From Methanocorpusculum sp. MCE (GTDB taxonomy: Archaea > Halobacteriota > Methanomicrobia > Methanomicrobiales > Methanocorpusculaceae), in contig NIZU01000046.1 in the NCBI GenBank assembly GCA_003315675.1, positions 1 through 11,854 of the forward strand: DNA of 11,854 nucleotides. The letters run 5' to 3'. The translations under genes were made by a program, and so were the position numbers. The notes below the pieces were generated by a model. It saw nothing but the letters and a program-made list of their open reading frames with translations. It made no database searches and was not told the origin of the DNA. Of the stretch, positions 1 to 6,726 are shown one piece after another (positions within the stretch are counted from its first letter, which is position 1; every line of letters starts with the position of its first letter).

Positions 1-116
1 TGGAGTTCGAGGTCGCGGACCCGTTCCATGAGGTCGGCATAGTCGCGTTCGAGTTCTTCGAGGCGTTTTTCCATGTTTTCCTGGGATGTCATGTATAGGA
101 GATTGGCTACATCCAT
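1..116 (-). CDS. 5' end of a leftward gene with coiled-coil N-terminus; possible proteasome-activating nucleotidase
   Basis: Reading leftward from the ATG at 116-114, an open frame runs off the window after 38 codons. It begins MDVANLLYMTSQENMEKRLE and continues with charged heptad-like residues (LEELERDYADLMERVRDLEL), a clear coiled coil. The start is supported by a GGTGAG Shine-Dalgarno sequence at about 122-127, five to six bases upstream; downstream in-frame ATGs at 92 and 74 have no such site. A short N-terminus leading into an acidic/basic coiled coil is typical of archaeal proteasome-activating nucleotidases (PAN), AAA ATPases that unfold substrates for the 20S proteasome. Other coiled-coil proteins would look the same over so short a stretch. 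An insertion element starts about 17 bases upstream, so its native promoter has been displaced. The gene call is fairly safe; the product is a guess. Confidence 0.5.
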   Translation of the reverse strand, partial: MDVANLLYMTSQENMEKRLEELERDYADLMERVRDLEL

Positions 117-133
117 ACCCCCTCACCCCCCCC
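117..133 (-). promoter_or_regulatory. G-rich Shine-Dalgarno region of the leftward coiled-coil gene
   Basis: On the minus strand this 17-base stretch is almost pure G, interrupted by TGA, and contains GGTGAG, which matches the archaeal 16S rRNA tail complement (GGAGGTGATC). It is all that remains between the start codon at 116 and the presumed end of the insertion element at about 134. Confidence 0.5.
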
Positions 134-140
134 AAAAAAA
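134..140 (-). terminator. possible T-run terminator downstream of the transposase
   Basis: On the minus strand the sequence reads TTCTTC followed by seven T, then a G run, about 40 bases past the transposase stop codon. Archaeal termination commonly uses such T tracts. If it works it would limit read-through into the coiled-coil gene starting at 116. A ten-T run on the plus strand (166-175) would act in the opposite direction. This call rests on composition only. Confidence 0.25.
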
Positions 141-179
141 GAAGAATACCCATTATTCCTTGACGTTTTTTTTTTAAAT

Positions 180-1144
180 TTACACTCTGTTTTGAATCGT
201 TTTCACCTGATAGATATTATAACAAAATGCAGCCAGCATATTTTTCACTCGTACTCTTTGCAGCGTTGTTACCTTTACCAACCCTGCATGAAAAACATTT
301 TTGATCACTACATAGGGTCTCTCGCCCTTTGATCTCTTCCTACTTATTCGCAGATTTCTCAGTTTATCTCGTATGCCAATGGGATGCCCTCTCGCTCCCC
401 TTTTCATTGTGGCACTATATCCCTTGCATTTTGCTCCCTGATATCCCCGATCCCGATAGACCACTTCTCCTTTTTCTGAGAGGTCCACCTGACTATCATG
501 AACATTTGCCGTGGTGGTTTCAATGCGTCGAATAAGATCGTGCGTCGTATCCATGATGGTATGAAGTTTATAGCCATAGTGCATTTTGCCGTTCTTGGAC
601 ATGATTTTTCCATCTTTATCCCGTCGTGTTTTTGCCTGATCTCCTCGCGGCGTGTCTTTCTTACAATGACCGGGTTCAGCATACACAAACGTTGCATCCT
701 GAATCATACCTTGTTCAATTTTCAGACCTTTCAGGTCAAGTTGTCTCTGAAACTCCTGCCAGACCAATGTATCAACGCCTGATTCGGACATGCGCTCCCG
801 AAATAACCAGATCGTTGAATTGTCGGGTATTTTGTCAGGACACCCAAGGAAATGCCAAAAAGAAAGACGATCATAAATTTCACGTTCAACGGCGAGATCA
901 GACAGATTATACCAGACTTCCAGAAGCTGAATCTTGAACATAAGTATGACATCGACATTGGGATGACCGCCCTTGCCGGATTTATTTGCATACATGGATT
1001 CAAGAAGAGGGCGAAAATGGATTCAAGAAGAGGGCGAAACACATCCCAATCAAGTGTTTTACCAACGTCGGAGAGACGGTCGCCAAGTTTTTCATAACGT
1101 TCGTGATATGCCTGGTTGAGACCAAAGCTGCTGAAAGTCCCCAT
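180..1144 (-). pseudogene. IS5-family DDE transposase, frameshifted by a 23-bp tandem duplication
   Basis: The reading frame starts at the ATG at 1144 (MGTFSSFGLNQAYHERYEKL) and follows the expected family sequence to DVFRPLLES. An exact 23-bp tandem repeat (994-1039) then throws it out of frame, into a tail that ends at 731. The second frame resumes at 995 (MYANKSGKGGHPNVDVILMF) and stays open to the TAA at 180-182. Deleting one repeat copy joins the two into a 313-residue protein, a normal IS5-family length. In that numbering the DDE triad is probably D142 (QDATFVYA), D224 (YRDRGYQG) and E267 (KGERPYVV). The 271-residue downstream frame has its own ATG and keeps the whole catalytic core but lacks the first 42 residues. 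Family assignment rests on the RDRGYQG and ERP-type motifs. I am confident that this is a transposase and that it is frameshifted; activity of the remnant is unlikely but cannot be excluded. Confidence 0.88.
994..1039 (-). repeat. exact 23-bp tandem duplication inside the transposase gene
   Basis: Bases 994-1016 and 1017-1039 are identical (plus strand ATGGATTCAAGAAGAGGG followed by CGAAA). Because 23 is not a multiple of three, the second copy shifts the transposase frame. Removing either copy restores an uninterrupted 313-codon frame with family-like sequence across the join (RPLLES-MYANKSG), which shows that the duplication is the disrupting event. Confidence 0.95.
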
Positions 1145-1166
1145 ACATACTACTCAACGTACGAAA

Positions 1167-1180
1167 AGAAAGTACTTTCT
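1167..1180. repeat. 14-bp perfect palindrome upstream of the transposase
   Basis: AGAAAGTACTTTCT is its own reverse complement. It lies 23 bases upstream of the transposase start codon at 1144, inside the element, and could be a binding site for the transposase or a regulator. Its function is unknown, and the flanks (A8 and T8 runs) are low complexity. Confidence 0.6.
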
Positions 1181-1252
1181 GTCAAAAAAAAGGTTGTTAG
1201 AAATTCTCACTTTTTTTTCTCTTGGGCATACTACGTTATTTAATGGAAATAA

Positions 1253-1260
1253 TATTTATA
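1253..1260 (-). promoter_or_regulatory. minus-strand TATA box, probable displaced host promoter
   Basis: The minus strand reads ACACAC-TATAAATA, a strong archaeal TATA box. With the usual spacing of about 25 bases, transcription would start near 1231, just outside the presumed right end of the element (about 1217). Without the element the leader to the start codon at 116 would be only about 30 bases. In the present arrangement this promoter would transcribe the transposase first. Confidence 0.45.
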
Positions 1261-1340
1261 GTGTGTCCAATTTTTATGGCAATTCATTGAACAGAGATTT
1301 TTTTAAGAGTCCCCCTCCCCAAAAACTAATACCTGACAAA

Positions 1341-1352
1341 AGAAACATATAC
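1341..1352 (+). promoter_or_regulatory. probable promoter of the RIO1-KH pair
   Basis: AAAAGAAACATATACC resembles a purine-rich BRE followed by a TATA box (about 1345-1352). The expected start site near 1375 would give a leader of about 14 bases before the ATG at 1389, consistent with the lack of a Shine-Dalgarno sequence there. A T-rich stretch at about 1298-1305 is a weaker alternative. Confidence 0.4.
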
Positions 1353-1388
1353 CAGAGCAGCACAGCTGAACCAGAAATCAACCCCATC

Positions 1389-2255
1389 ATGTCCCCCGAA
1401 AAACCCCGCAAACCCAAAACTTGCTCACCGCCGCGATCCGCATCCTCACCCGATCACCACCAGGAACAGGACGACAGGATCGAATACCTCGACCGGAAAC
1501 TCTCCGCACTCGGCATCAGACGCAAAGACGCCGACACGCAAAAAGTCACCGGTGAAGTCTTCGACGAAGTCACTCTTTTAGCACTCTACAAACTCGTCAA
1601 GAAAAACGTCATCGCCTCCATGGGCGGCTCCATCTCCACCGGTAAAGAAGCCAACGTCTTCCTTGCGGGAAAAACCGACGATGCCGGTGAAGAAATTTCT
1701 GCCGCCGTCAAAATCTACCGTCTGCGAACCGGGAACTTCACCACCATGAGCGAGTACATCCTCGGTGATCCCCGGTTCGCCGGCATTCGCCGGACCCATA
1801 AAGACATCATCTTTGCCTGGACCAAAAAAGAGTACAGCAACCTTTCGAGGACAAAAGAAGCCGGCATCCCCTGCCCGACCCCGTACGCATTCGACAGAAA
1901 CATCCTCGTCATGGAGTTCCTCGGGGAGGGAACCATCCCCTATCCCCAGATGCGCCTGCGTCTCCCGGGAACTCCCGCAGGAGGCTATGAAGAAACGGTC
2001 GGACTCATCCGCGATCTGTATCAGAAAGCACGCCTTGTCCACGGCGACTTATCCGAGTACAACATCCTCACAGGGCCTAACGGACTCATCTTAATCGACA
2101 TGGCTCAGGCGGTAACTCCCGAACACCCCAGAGCCTACAATTTCCTCTTCAGGGACATCAAAAACATCAACAGATTTTTTGCAAACAAATGCAAAACAAC
2201 CGACGAACACGAACTTTTCAGGGACATCGTCGGTGAAGAATTTTTCGAGATATAA
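1389..2255 (+). CDS. rio1: RIO-type serine/threonine protein kinase, Rio1 group
   Basis: The product is a 288-residue atypical protein kinase/ATPase that in archaea and eukaryotes acts in late maturation of the small ribosomal subunit. After a Pro/Lys-rich, probably disordered N-terminus (1-35) comes the RIO domain. The ATP-binding loop STGKEANV is at 83-90 with invariant Lys108 (AAVKIYR). The catalytic loop is VHGDLSEYNIL, with Asp220 and Asn225. The metal-binding loop is LIDMAQAV with Asp237. GGSISTGKEANVF and the acidic residues around HGDLSEYN fit Rio1 rather than Rio2; there is no obvious Rio2-type winged helix. The frame is open upstream to 1116, but that part reads into the insertion element. 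The ATG at 1389 gives a normal length and sits just after a plausible promoter. The KH gene starts three bases after the stop, so the two are surely co-transcribed. Confidence 0.93.
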   Translation: MSPEKPRKPKTCSPPRSASSPDHHQEQDDRIEYLDRKLSALGIRRKDADTQKVTGEVFDEVTLLALYKLVKKNVIASMGGSISTGKEANVFLAGKTDDAGEEISAAVKIYRLRTGNFTTMSEYILGDPRFAGIRRTHKDIIFAWTKKEYSNLSRTKEAGIPCPTPYAFDRNILVMEFLGEGTIPYPQMRLRLPGTPAGGYEETVGLIRDLYQKARLVHGDLSEYNILTGPNGLILIDMAQAVTPEHPRAYNFLFRDIKNINRFFANKCKTTDEHELFRDIVGEEFFEI

Positions 2256-2258
2256 ATC

Positions 2259-2801
2259 ATGACACAGGAAGTAAAGATCCCCAACGACAGAATCGGCGCC
2301 ATCATTGGAAAAGGCGGCGAAACCAGAAAATTCCTTGAGAAATCCCTCAATGTAACCCTTGAAATCGACAGCCAGACCGGACTCATCGAGATCATCAACG
2401 AAGAAGATACGCTTGCAGAGATCCGCTCGATGGAAGTCATCAAAGCGATCGGCCGCGGATTCTCGCCAGACCGGGCGAAAAAACTCCTCGAAGACGACGA
2501 CATGATCTTAACCTTAATCGACCTCTCGGATATCGCCGACACACCCCAGAAGCTTGCACGCATCAGAGGAAGGATCATCGGCCGCGAAGGAAAAGCCCGC
2601 GAGCAGATCGAAAATATGACAGGCGCCATCATCTCCGTCTACGGAAAAACCGTCGGCATCATCGGCATGCCCGACCAGATGAACGATGCCCACACCGCGG
2701 TAACTATGCTCATCAACGGTTCGGATCACAATACCGTGTTTAACTTCCTGGATCGCAAAAAGAAGGAAGCTAAGCTGGATGTCCTGAACTATTACTACTA
2801 A
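2259..2801 (+). CDS. two-KH-domain RNA-binding protein, archaeal Dim2/Pno1-like
   Basis: The product is a 180-residue protein with two KH modules. The first GxxG loop is IIGKGGETRKFLEK (15-28) and the second is RIIGREGKAREQIENMTG (105-122). This is the single archaeal member of the family that includes eukaryotic Dim2/Pno1, which binds the 3' region of pre-rRNA during small-subunit assembly. The role is inferred from the family and from the partner gene: RIO1 lies directly upstream with a three-base gap, a linkage widely conserved in archaea. It ends with LNYYY. No separate Shine-Dalgarno sequence is obvious, so translation is probably coupled to the RIO1 stop. Length and motifs are normal. 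Confidence 0.9.
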   Translation: MTQEVKIPNDRIGAIIGKGGETRKFLEKSLNVTLEIDSQTGLIEIINEEDTLAEIRSMEVIKAIGRGFSPDRAKKLLEDDDMILTLIDLSDIADTPQKLARIRGRIIGREGKAREQIENMTGAIISVYGKTVGIIGMPDQMNDAHTAVTMLINGSDHNTVFNFLDRKKKEAKLDVLNYYY

Positions 2802-2822
2802 GGCACAGCAAAGTAGCAACCG

Positions 2823-2830
2823 TTAAATAT
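2823..2830 (+). promoter_or_regulatory. candidate TATA box of hel308
   Basis: TTAAATAT lies 64 bases upstream of the hel308 ATG. The predicted start site near 2851 falls on the first bases of the ORB at 2850. A second TATA-like sequence, CTAAATAC at 2871-2878, would put the start at about 2900, past the annotated ATG. I cannot decide between them from sequence. Confidence 0.35.
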
Positions 2831-2849
2831 CATGAGTGATTCTGCAGAG

Positions 2850-2869
2850 TTCCACTGGAAACAAAGGGG
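2850..2869 (+). promoter_or_regulatory. isolated origin recognition box (ORB) in front of hel308
   Basis: TTCCACTGGAAACAAAGGGG matches the well-known archaeal ORB (dyad TTCCA-GGAAA followed by an A-rich spacer and a G string). It differs at only two of 20 positions from the two ORBs of the origin at 8855-8880 and 9136-9161. It sits between the KH stop (2801) and the hel308 start (2894), overlapping the predicted transcription start. It lacks the further G run found after the origin ORBs and has no AT-rich DNA beside it, so it is unlikely to be an origin on its own. A site for Orc1-dependent control of hel308 is the most obvious role; this is inference. Confidence 0.8.
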
Positions 2870-2893
2870 TCTAAATACATCCGGGCTCGTTTC

Positions 2894-5062
2894 ATGAAAA
2901 TAAACGAGATGCCGATCCCAAATCACCTGCGCGAGGCGTACGCGAAAAATGGGATCGAGGAACTGTATCCTCCCCAGGCCGAGTGTGTAGAAGCCGGTTT
3001 ATTCGACCGGAAAAACATTTTAGCCGCCATTCCTACGGCTTCCGGAAAAACACTCATCGCAGAAATGGCGATGCAGAAGGAGATTGCCGAGGGTGGAAAG
3101 TGTCTCTACATTGTTCCCCTGAAAGCCCTTGCATCGGAAAAATACGAAGACTTCAGCGGTAAATCCGTGAAGGTGGGGATCGCGACCGGCGACCCGGATC
3201 AGCGCGACGAGTACCTGGGCAGATACGACATCATCGTCGCGACGTCCGAGAAGACTGATTCGCTGATCAGAAACAAAGCCGGGTGGCTGAAAAGCATCTC
3301 TCTTCTCGTCGTTGACGAAATCCACCTGATCGGTGACGAATCACGCGGCGGGACTCTTGAAATGGTGATCGCGCAGCTGAGGTTCCAGAACCCGGACATG
3401 CAGATCATCGGCCTGTCCGCCACGATGGGCAACCCCGAAAGCCTCGCAAAATGGCTGGATGCCGGCCTCATCACGAGCGAGTGGCGGCCCGTCGATCTCC
3501 GGGAAGGAGTCTACTTCGACGGAGCGATCCATTTCCACGGAACCGAACGTCTGCTCGAGACTCCGAAAAAGGACGACGATCTCAATCTTCTTTTGGATAC
3601 GGTAAACGAAGGCGGACAGTGTCTGGTCTTCGTCTCGTCAAGGCGTTCGGCCGAGGCATACGCCAAACGGGCGGCGGTAACGCTGAAAAAATCCTCGGAC
3701 GCGCTCGAAGAACTTGCAAAACGGATCGCCAAAGCCGACACGACCGCGTCCGGGAAAAACCTCGCCCTCGCGGTAAAATCCGGAGCAGCGTTCCATCACG
3801 CAGGCCTCCCCAGAGAAGCGAGAGCCGCAGTCGAGGAAGGATTTCGAAACGGAGACATCCTCTGTATCTCATCGACCCCGACGCTTGCCGCCGGACTGAA
3901 CCTGCCTGCCCGGCGGGTAATCATCCGGGATTATCAGCGGTATGAGCGGGGAACCGGTATGAACCCGATCCCGGTCCTCGAGTACCGGCAGATGGCGGGA
4001 CGGGCCGGCAGACCGAGACTCGACCCCTATGGAGAGGCGGTCCTCATCGCCAAGCAGCAGCGTGACGTGGACCGGCTTTTCGAAGAATTCATCGATGCGC
4101 CGGCCGAAGACATCACTTCCCAGTGCCAGAGAGAAAACGAACTCAGAAGCCATCTTCTTGCACTCATCACCTCGGGATTTGCTCAGACAGATGGCGAAGT
4201 CAGGGGATTCATGGAAAAATCCATCTACGCAAGCCAGAAGTCCGTTCACCGGCGTCTCGACAAAAACATCGAAAAAACGCTTGCCTATCTGGAGAAGTCC
4301 GGGATGATCGAGAGGGAAGGAGACGAGATCCACGGAACCCTCTTTGGAGTGCTGACGTCCAGGCTCTATCTCGATCCCGAGTCGGCCATGATGATCAAAG
4401 ACGGCCTTGCCGGGAAAAAGTTCACGGCTTTTGGGATGCTGCATCTCCTCTGCATGACGCCGGACATGTTCAGATTCTATCTGAAAGCTTCGGACGAAAA
4501 GTTCGTGGATAAGATCCTCAAGGAAAGAAGCGATGAACTCCTGCTCGACGATCTGTCCGAGGAGTTTTTTGCGGCGATCAAGACGGCGCTCGTTGCCGAG
4601 GAGTGGATCTCCGAGATCGGCGAGGACTCCATCTGCGAGCGGTTCGGGGTAGGCGCCGGCGATATCCATGCAGTAGTCGAAAACCTCAGATGGCTCATGC
4701 ATGCGGCAGGCAGAATTTGTCATGAGTTCGCCGCCGACTGTGATAGCGAGATGCGGGATCTCGAACTCCGGGTAACTCACGGCGTGAAAGAAGAGCTCCT
4801 CCCCTTGATCGCCCTCAAAGGCATCGGGCGGGTCCGGGCCCGCAGACTCTTCGACCGCGGGATCACCAGCCCGGAAAAGCTCATGGCCGCAGAAGAACAT
4901 GAAGTCGTCTCGATTCTTGGAGCGACCATCGCGAAAAACGTTCTGGAACAGGCCGGCCGCAGATCCGCAAAAAAGAGAGAGCAGGAGCTTGAAGAAAGTG
5001 AGGAAGAGGATCTGCCGACAGAGAAAAAACCGCAGGCTACCCTTTTCGATTTTGGAGGATAA
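2894..5062 (+). CDS. hel308: ATP-dependent DNA helicase Hel308
   Basis: The product is a 722-residue superfamily 2 (Ski2-like) 3'-5' DNA helicase that acts on stalled replication forks. Visible motifs: YPPQ (25-28), Walker A IPTASGKT (46-53), DEIH (141-144), SAT (175-177), AAGLNLPAR (about 330), and QMAGRAGR (366-373). These two RecA domains are followed by winged-helix and ratchet regions and a C-terminal helix-hairpin-helix (LIALKGIGRVRARRLFDRG, about 638-656). A charged Glu/Lys linker (about 690-712) leads to the last nine residues, QATLFDFGG, which match an archaeal PCNA-interacting (PIP) box. The start MKINEMPIPN resembles family N-termini; Met6 at 2909 is an alternative. No Shine-Dalgarno sequence is evident, but an ORB lies in the promoter region. 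The cgi121 gene starts two bases after the stop, so they form an operon. Function is secure; PCNA binding is an inference from the motif. Confidence 0.95.
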   Translation: MKINEMPIPNHLREAYAKNGIEELYPPQAECVEAGLFDRKNILAAIPTASGKTLIAEMAMQKEIAEGGKCLYIVPLKALASEKYEDFSGKSVKVGIATGDPDQRDEYLGRYDIIVATSEKTDSLIRNKAGWLKSISLLVVDEIHLIGDESRGGTLEMVIAQLRFQNPDMQIIGLSATMGNPESLAKWLDAGLITSEWRPVDLREGVYFDGAIHFHGTERLLETPKKDDDLNLLLDTVNEGGQCLVFVSSRRSAEAYAKRAAVTLKKSSDALEELAKRIAKADTTASGKNLALAVKSGAAFHHAGLPREARAAVEEGFRNGDILCISSTPTLAAGLNLPARRVIIRDYQRYERGTGMNPIPVLEYRQMAGRAGRPRLDPYGEAVLIAKQQRDVDRLFEEFIDAPAEDITSQCQRENELRSHLLALITSGFAQTDGEVRGFMEKSIYASQKSVHRRLDKNIEKTLAYLEKSGMIEREGDEIHGTLFGVLTSRLYLDPESAMMIKDGLAGKKFTAFGMLHLLCMTPDMFRFYLKASDEKFVDKILKERSDELLLDDLSEEFFAAIKTALVAEEWISEIGEDSICERFGVGAGDIHAVVENLRWLMHAAGRICHEFAADCDSEMRDLELRVTHGVKEELLPLIALKGIGRVRARRLFDRGITSPEKLMAAEEHEVVSILGATIAKNVLEQAGRRSAKKREQELEESEEEDLPTEKKPQATLFDFGG

Positions 5063-5064
5063 AC

Positions 5065-5559
5065 ATGACGATGAAGATTTTTTCAGGAAAACTGGATGTT
5101 GAGGATGTTACAGGCACGCTGAAAACGATTAACGGCATCGGAAAAGACACAGGATCAACGATCGTTCTTTTCGACGCAGCAAAGATCGCCGGAAAACCCC
5201 ACATAGAATCGGCGGTCATGCATGCGGAGAGGTCCTTTGCCGAAGGAAAAAATATTGCCCGAACGCTTGCAATGGAGATCCTGCTGTATGCATCCGGTCA
5301 GAGACAGTGCTCCCTTGCCCCCCGGTTTGGTCTGCAGGCAGGCCAAAATCAGGTGTATGCTCTGATTCTCGACGGCGATGCCGACAGAGCGGAGGAAAAG
5401 ATCCGGGAACTCATCGAAGAGTCGGATGAAGTCACCGCCGACACAAAGACCCTCATGCGGGAGTTTTGCATCACAAAAGAGGAGATCGGCGTCGTCGGCG
5501 AGGACCGGATCGGCGAACTTGTGATAGAACGGGTCGCAATGCTCGATGCCTGGCGCTAA
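5065..5559 (+). CDS. cgi121: KEOPS complex subunit Cgi121
   Basis: The product is a 164-residue protein of the Cgi121/TPRKB family. It is the subunit of the KEOPS complex (Kae1, Bud32, Pcc1, Cgi121) that captures the tRNA 3' end and supports N6-threonylcarbamoyladenosine formation at tRNA position 37. The hallmark stretch is HAERSFAEGKNIARTLAMEI (53-72) followed by LLYASGQRQCSLA (73-85). A GGAGG Shine-Dalgarno sequence at 5054-5058, inside the last codons of hel308, is correctly spaced for the ATG at 5065. Met3 at 5071 is a less well placed alternative. The position just behind hel308 recurs in archaeal genomes and may mean only co-expression, since the two functions differ. KEOPS has also been linked to genome maintenance, so a functional tie is possible but unproven. 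Confidence 0.9.
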   Translation: MTMKIFSGKLDVEDVTGTLKTINGIGKDTGSTIVLFDAAKIAGKPHIESAVMHAERSFAEGKNIARTLAMEILLYASGQRQCSLAPRFGLQAGQNQVYALILDGDADRAEEKIRELIEESDEVTADTKTLMREFCITKEEIGVVGEDRIGELVIERVAMLDAWR

Positions 5560-5563
5560 CCTT

Positions 5564-5579
5564 AAACGAAACAATTAAT
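5564..5579 (+). promoter_or_regulatory. BRE/TATA promoter of the first transglutaminase-like gene
   Basis: AAACGAAACAATTAAT begins four bases after the cgi121 stop and combines a BRE-like CGAAAC with a TATA element (ATTAAT at 5574-5579). The TATA lies 35 bases before the ATG at 5609, giving a predicted leader of about 7 bases. The same element at the same distance precedes the next gene. Confidence 0.7.
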
Positions 5580-5608
5580 TGAGAATACGGTGTATTTTCA
5601 TACAACCG

Positions 5609-6631
5609 ATGAAAATACCGCGTATACTCCTTTTTTCTCTTGTCATTCTTCTGATACTTGCGGCAGGCATCGGTCTGGCCGTTGATCAGAACAGATATCC
5701 GGAGATCCCGGTGAATCTGTCCGACACCTCGACGACCGTCGTTCATATAGAATTTCCCTTCATGAACGATACGGTCCGAGCCGAGATCACGCTTAATCTC
5801 GCTCCCTACTACGGAGCAAAAACGGAAGGCGTGAAAGTAACGCCGCTGATCGGCTGTCTGCCGGAACGGTATTACTCCGCGATCGCCTATGATCCGGCCC
5901 AAAATCAGATGTATGCAGAACTGTTTCGGGTCTTCGATGCCTATGCAGAGGAACATAATCTAACAAGCGATGAGTATGTCGAACTTCTGTCCACCTACGT
6001 GCAGAGCATTCCCTACAAAACATCCGAGACGGAGATTAAATTCCCGATCGAGACGGTGATCGAAAACTGGGGTGATTGTGACGACAAAAGTATTCTTCTC
6101 TCAGGTCTCCTTGCCAAAAAAAATTATGATGCCGGTGTATTTGTCTTCGAAAAAGATCATCACATGGCTGCAGGAGTGAAAGTGGGGTATCAGACCGAGT
6201 ATGAAAACAGCGGATACAGTATCATCGAAACGACCAGATACGCATATGTCGGAGAAGTCCCCGAACTTCTGCACACGGACACCGATCACAGCGATTACAG
6301 ATTCTACCGGATCGGGGAGGGAAAGGGTATCTATACGACATCCTGGCAGGTCAGCACAATTCTCACCGTACGGGATGCGGCATACGCAGCTTTGGAGGTC
6401 CTGTATCAACATTTAAACAGTCTAGGTGCGACGATCGCGACGGAAAAGGCGATGTTCGAAACCCCGGAGTATGCATCGAATGCGACCCTTCGCGATGAAT
6501 ATGATCTCCATCTCGATGAGTACGACCAGGGGATCGAGGCGGGAAATCAAATCCGTGCGACGCTGCATATGATCAACACGGAGCCCTACAACAGAGAGAG
6601 CGTGTATCAGACGATTCAGTCTCTGAAATAG
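5609..6631 (+). CDS. membrane-anchored transglutaminase-like protein, copy 1
   Basis: The product is a 340-residue protein with one N-terminal hydrophobic segment (about 5-25) that is either a signal peptide or a membrane anchor, so the rest should face outside the cell. The central region has the transglutaminase/papain-like fold signature: Cys157 in GDCDDKSILL, His184 or His185 in KDHHMAAGV, and an acidic residue, probably Glu207, in IIETTRYAY. Such proteins may cleave or cross-link peptides; the substrate is unknown. The C-terminal third (about 260-340) is charged and helical. Several N-x-S/T sequons (for example NLS, NDT, NLT, NAT) could be glycosylated. The frame is open from a TTG at 5579, but the ATG at 5609 aligns exactly with the start of the neighbouring paralogue and lies after a matching promoter. 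The gene has its own promoter and is probably separate from hel308-cgi121. Confidence 0.85.
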   Translation: MKIPRILLFSLVILLILAAGIGLAVDQNRYPEIPVNLSDTSTTVVHIEFPFMNDTVRAEITLNLAPYYGAKTEGVKVTPLIGCLPERYYSAIAYDPAQNQMYAELFRVFDAYAEEHNLTSDEYVELLSTYVQSIPYKTSETEIKFPIETVIENWGDCDDKSILLSGLLAKKNYDAGVFVFEKDHHMAAGVKVGYQTEYENSGYSIIETTRYAYVGEVPELLHTDTDHSDYRFYRIGEGKGIYTTSWQVSTILTVRDAAYAALEVLYQHLNSLGATIATEKAMFETPEYASNATLRDEYDLHLDEYDQGIEAGNQIRATLHMINTEPYNRESVYQTIQSLK

Positions 6632-6681
6632 GGGGCATCCCGGACCCGTATACGAGATCGGAAAGGCTCGGCAGAAAGACC

Positions 6682-6697
6682 AAACGAAACGATTAAT
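6682..6697 (+). promoter_or_regulatory. BRE/TATA promoter of the second transglutaminase-like gene
   Basis: AAACGAAACGATTAAT differs by one base from the element at 5564-5579. The TATA (6692-6697) is again exactly 35 bases before the ATG (6727). Similarity continues through the short leader up to the start codon, so the regulatory region was duplicated with the gene. The remainder of the 95-base gap (6632-6681) shows nothing recognisable. Confidence 0.7.
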
Positions 6698-6726
6698 GCA
6701 AAACAGAATCCATTTCCATAGATCGA

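Larger units (their letters stand above)
134..1217 (-). mobile_element. IS5-type insertion sequence, approximate limits
   Basis: A single leftward DDE transposase frame (180-1144) fills the element. Possible imperfect terminal inverted repeats are A7-G-AAGAAT starting at 134 and, on the opposite strand, A7-G-TGAGAAT starting at 1217. Allowing one gap they agree at most positions, but they are A-rich and could be coincidental. I cannot see a convincing target-site duplication, so the ends may be wrong by tens of bases. The inferred length of about 1.08 kb fits IS5-family elements. The element separates the start of the gene at 1-116 from a good minus-strand TATA box at 1253-1260, which suggests insertion into a 5' leader. 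The transposase is frameshifted, so the copy is probably not autonomous. Confidence 0.6.

Noticed and set aside
731..1010. The out-of-frame extension of the transposase N-terminal frame beyond the duplication, as a separate protein
   Set aside because: Its sequence past the duplication is the shifted reading of the transposase; it has no family resemblance of its own.
994..1039. Programmed ribosomal frameshift in the transposase
   Set aside because: The frame change is fully explained by the tandem duplication, and no slippery heptamer lies at the junction.
1306..1325. GAGTCCCCCTCCCC resembling the G-string end of an inverted ORB
   Set aside because: The adjoining bases are AAAAAC instead of TTTGTT and the TTCCACT dyad is absent.
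1116..1388. N-terminal extension of the RIO1 frame
   Set aside because: This part runs through the insertion element and its flank and has no kinase features; the ATG at 1389 gives the normal length.
3869..4900. Long 343-residue open frame opposite hel308
   Set aside because: It is a shadow of the codon pattern of hel308, whose motifs are complete across the same bases.
5579..5608. TTG start for the first transglutaminase-like gene
   Set aside because: It falls on the TATA element; the ATG at 5609 aligns exactly with the paralogue's start.
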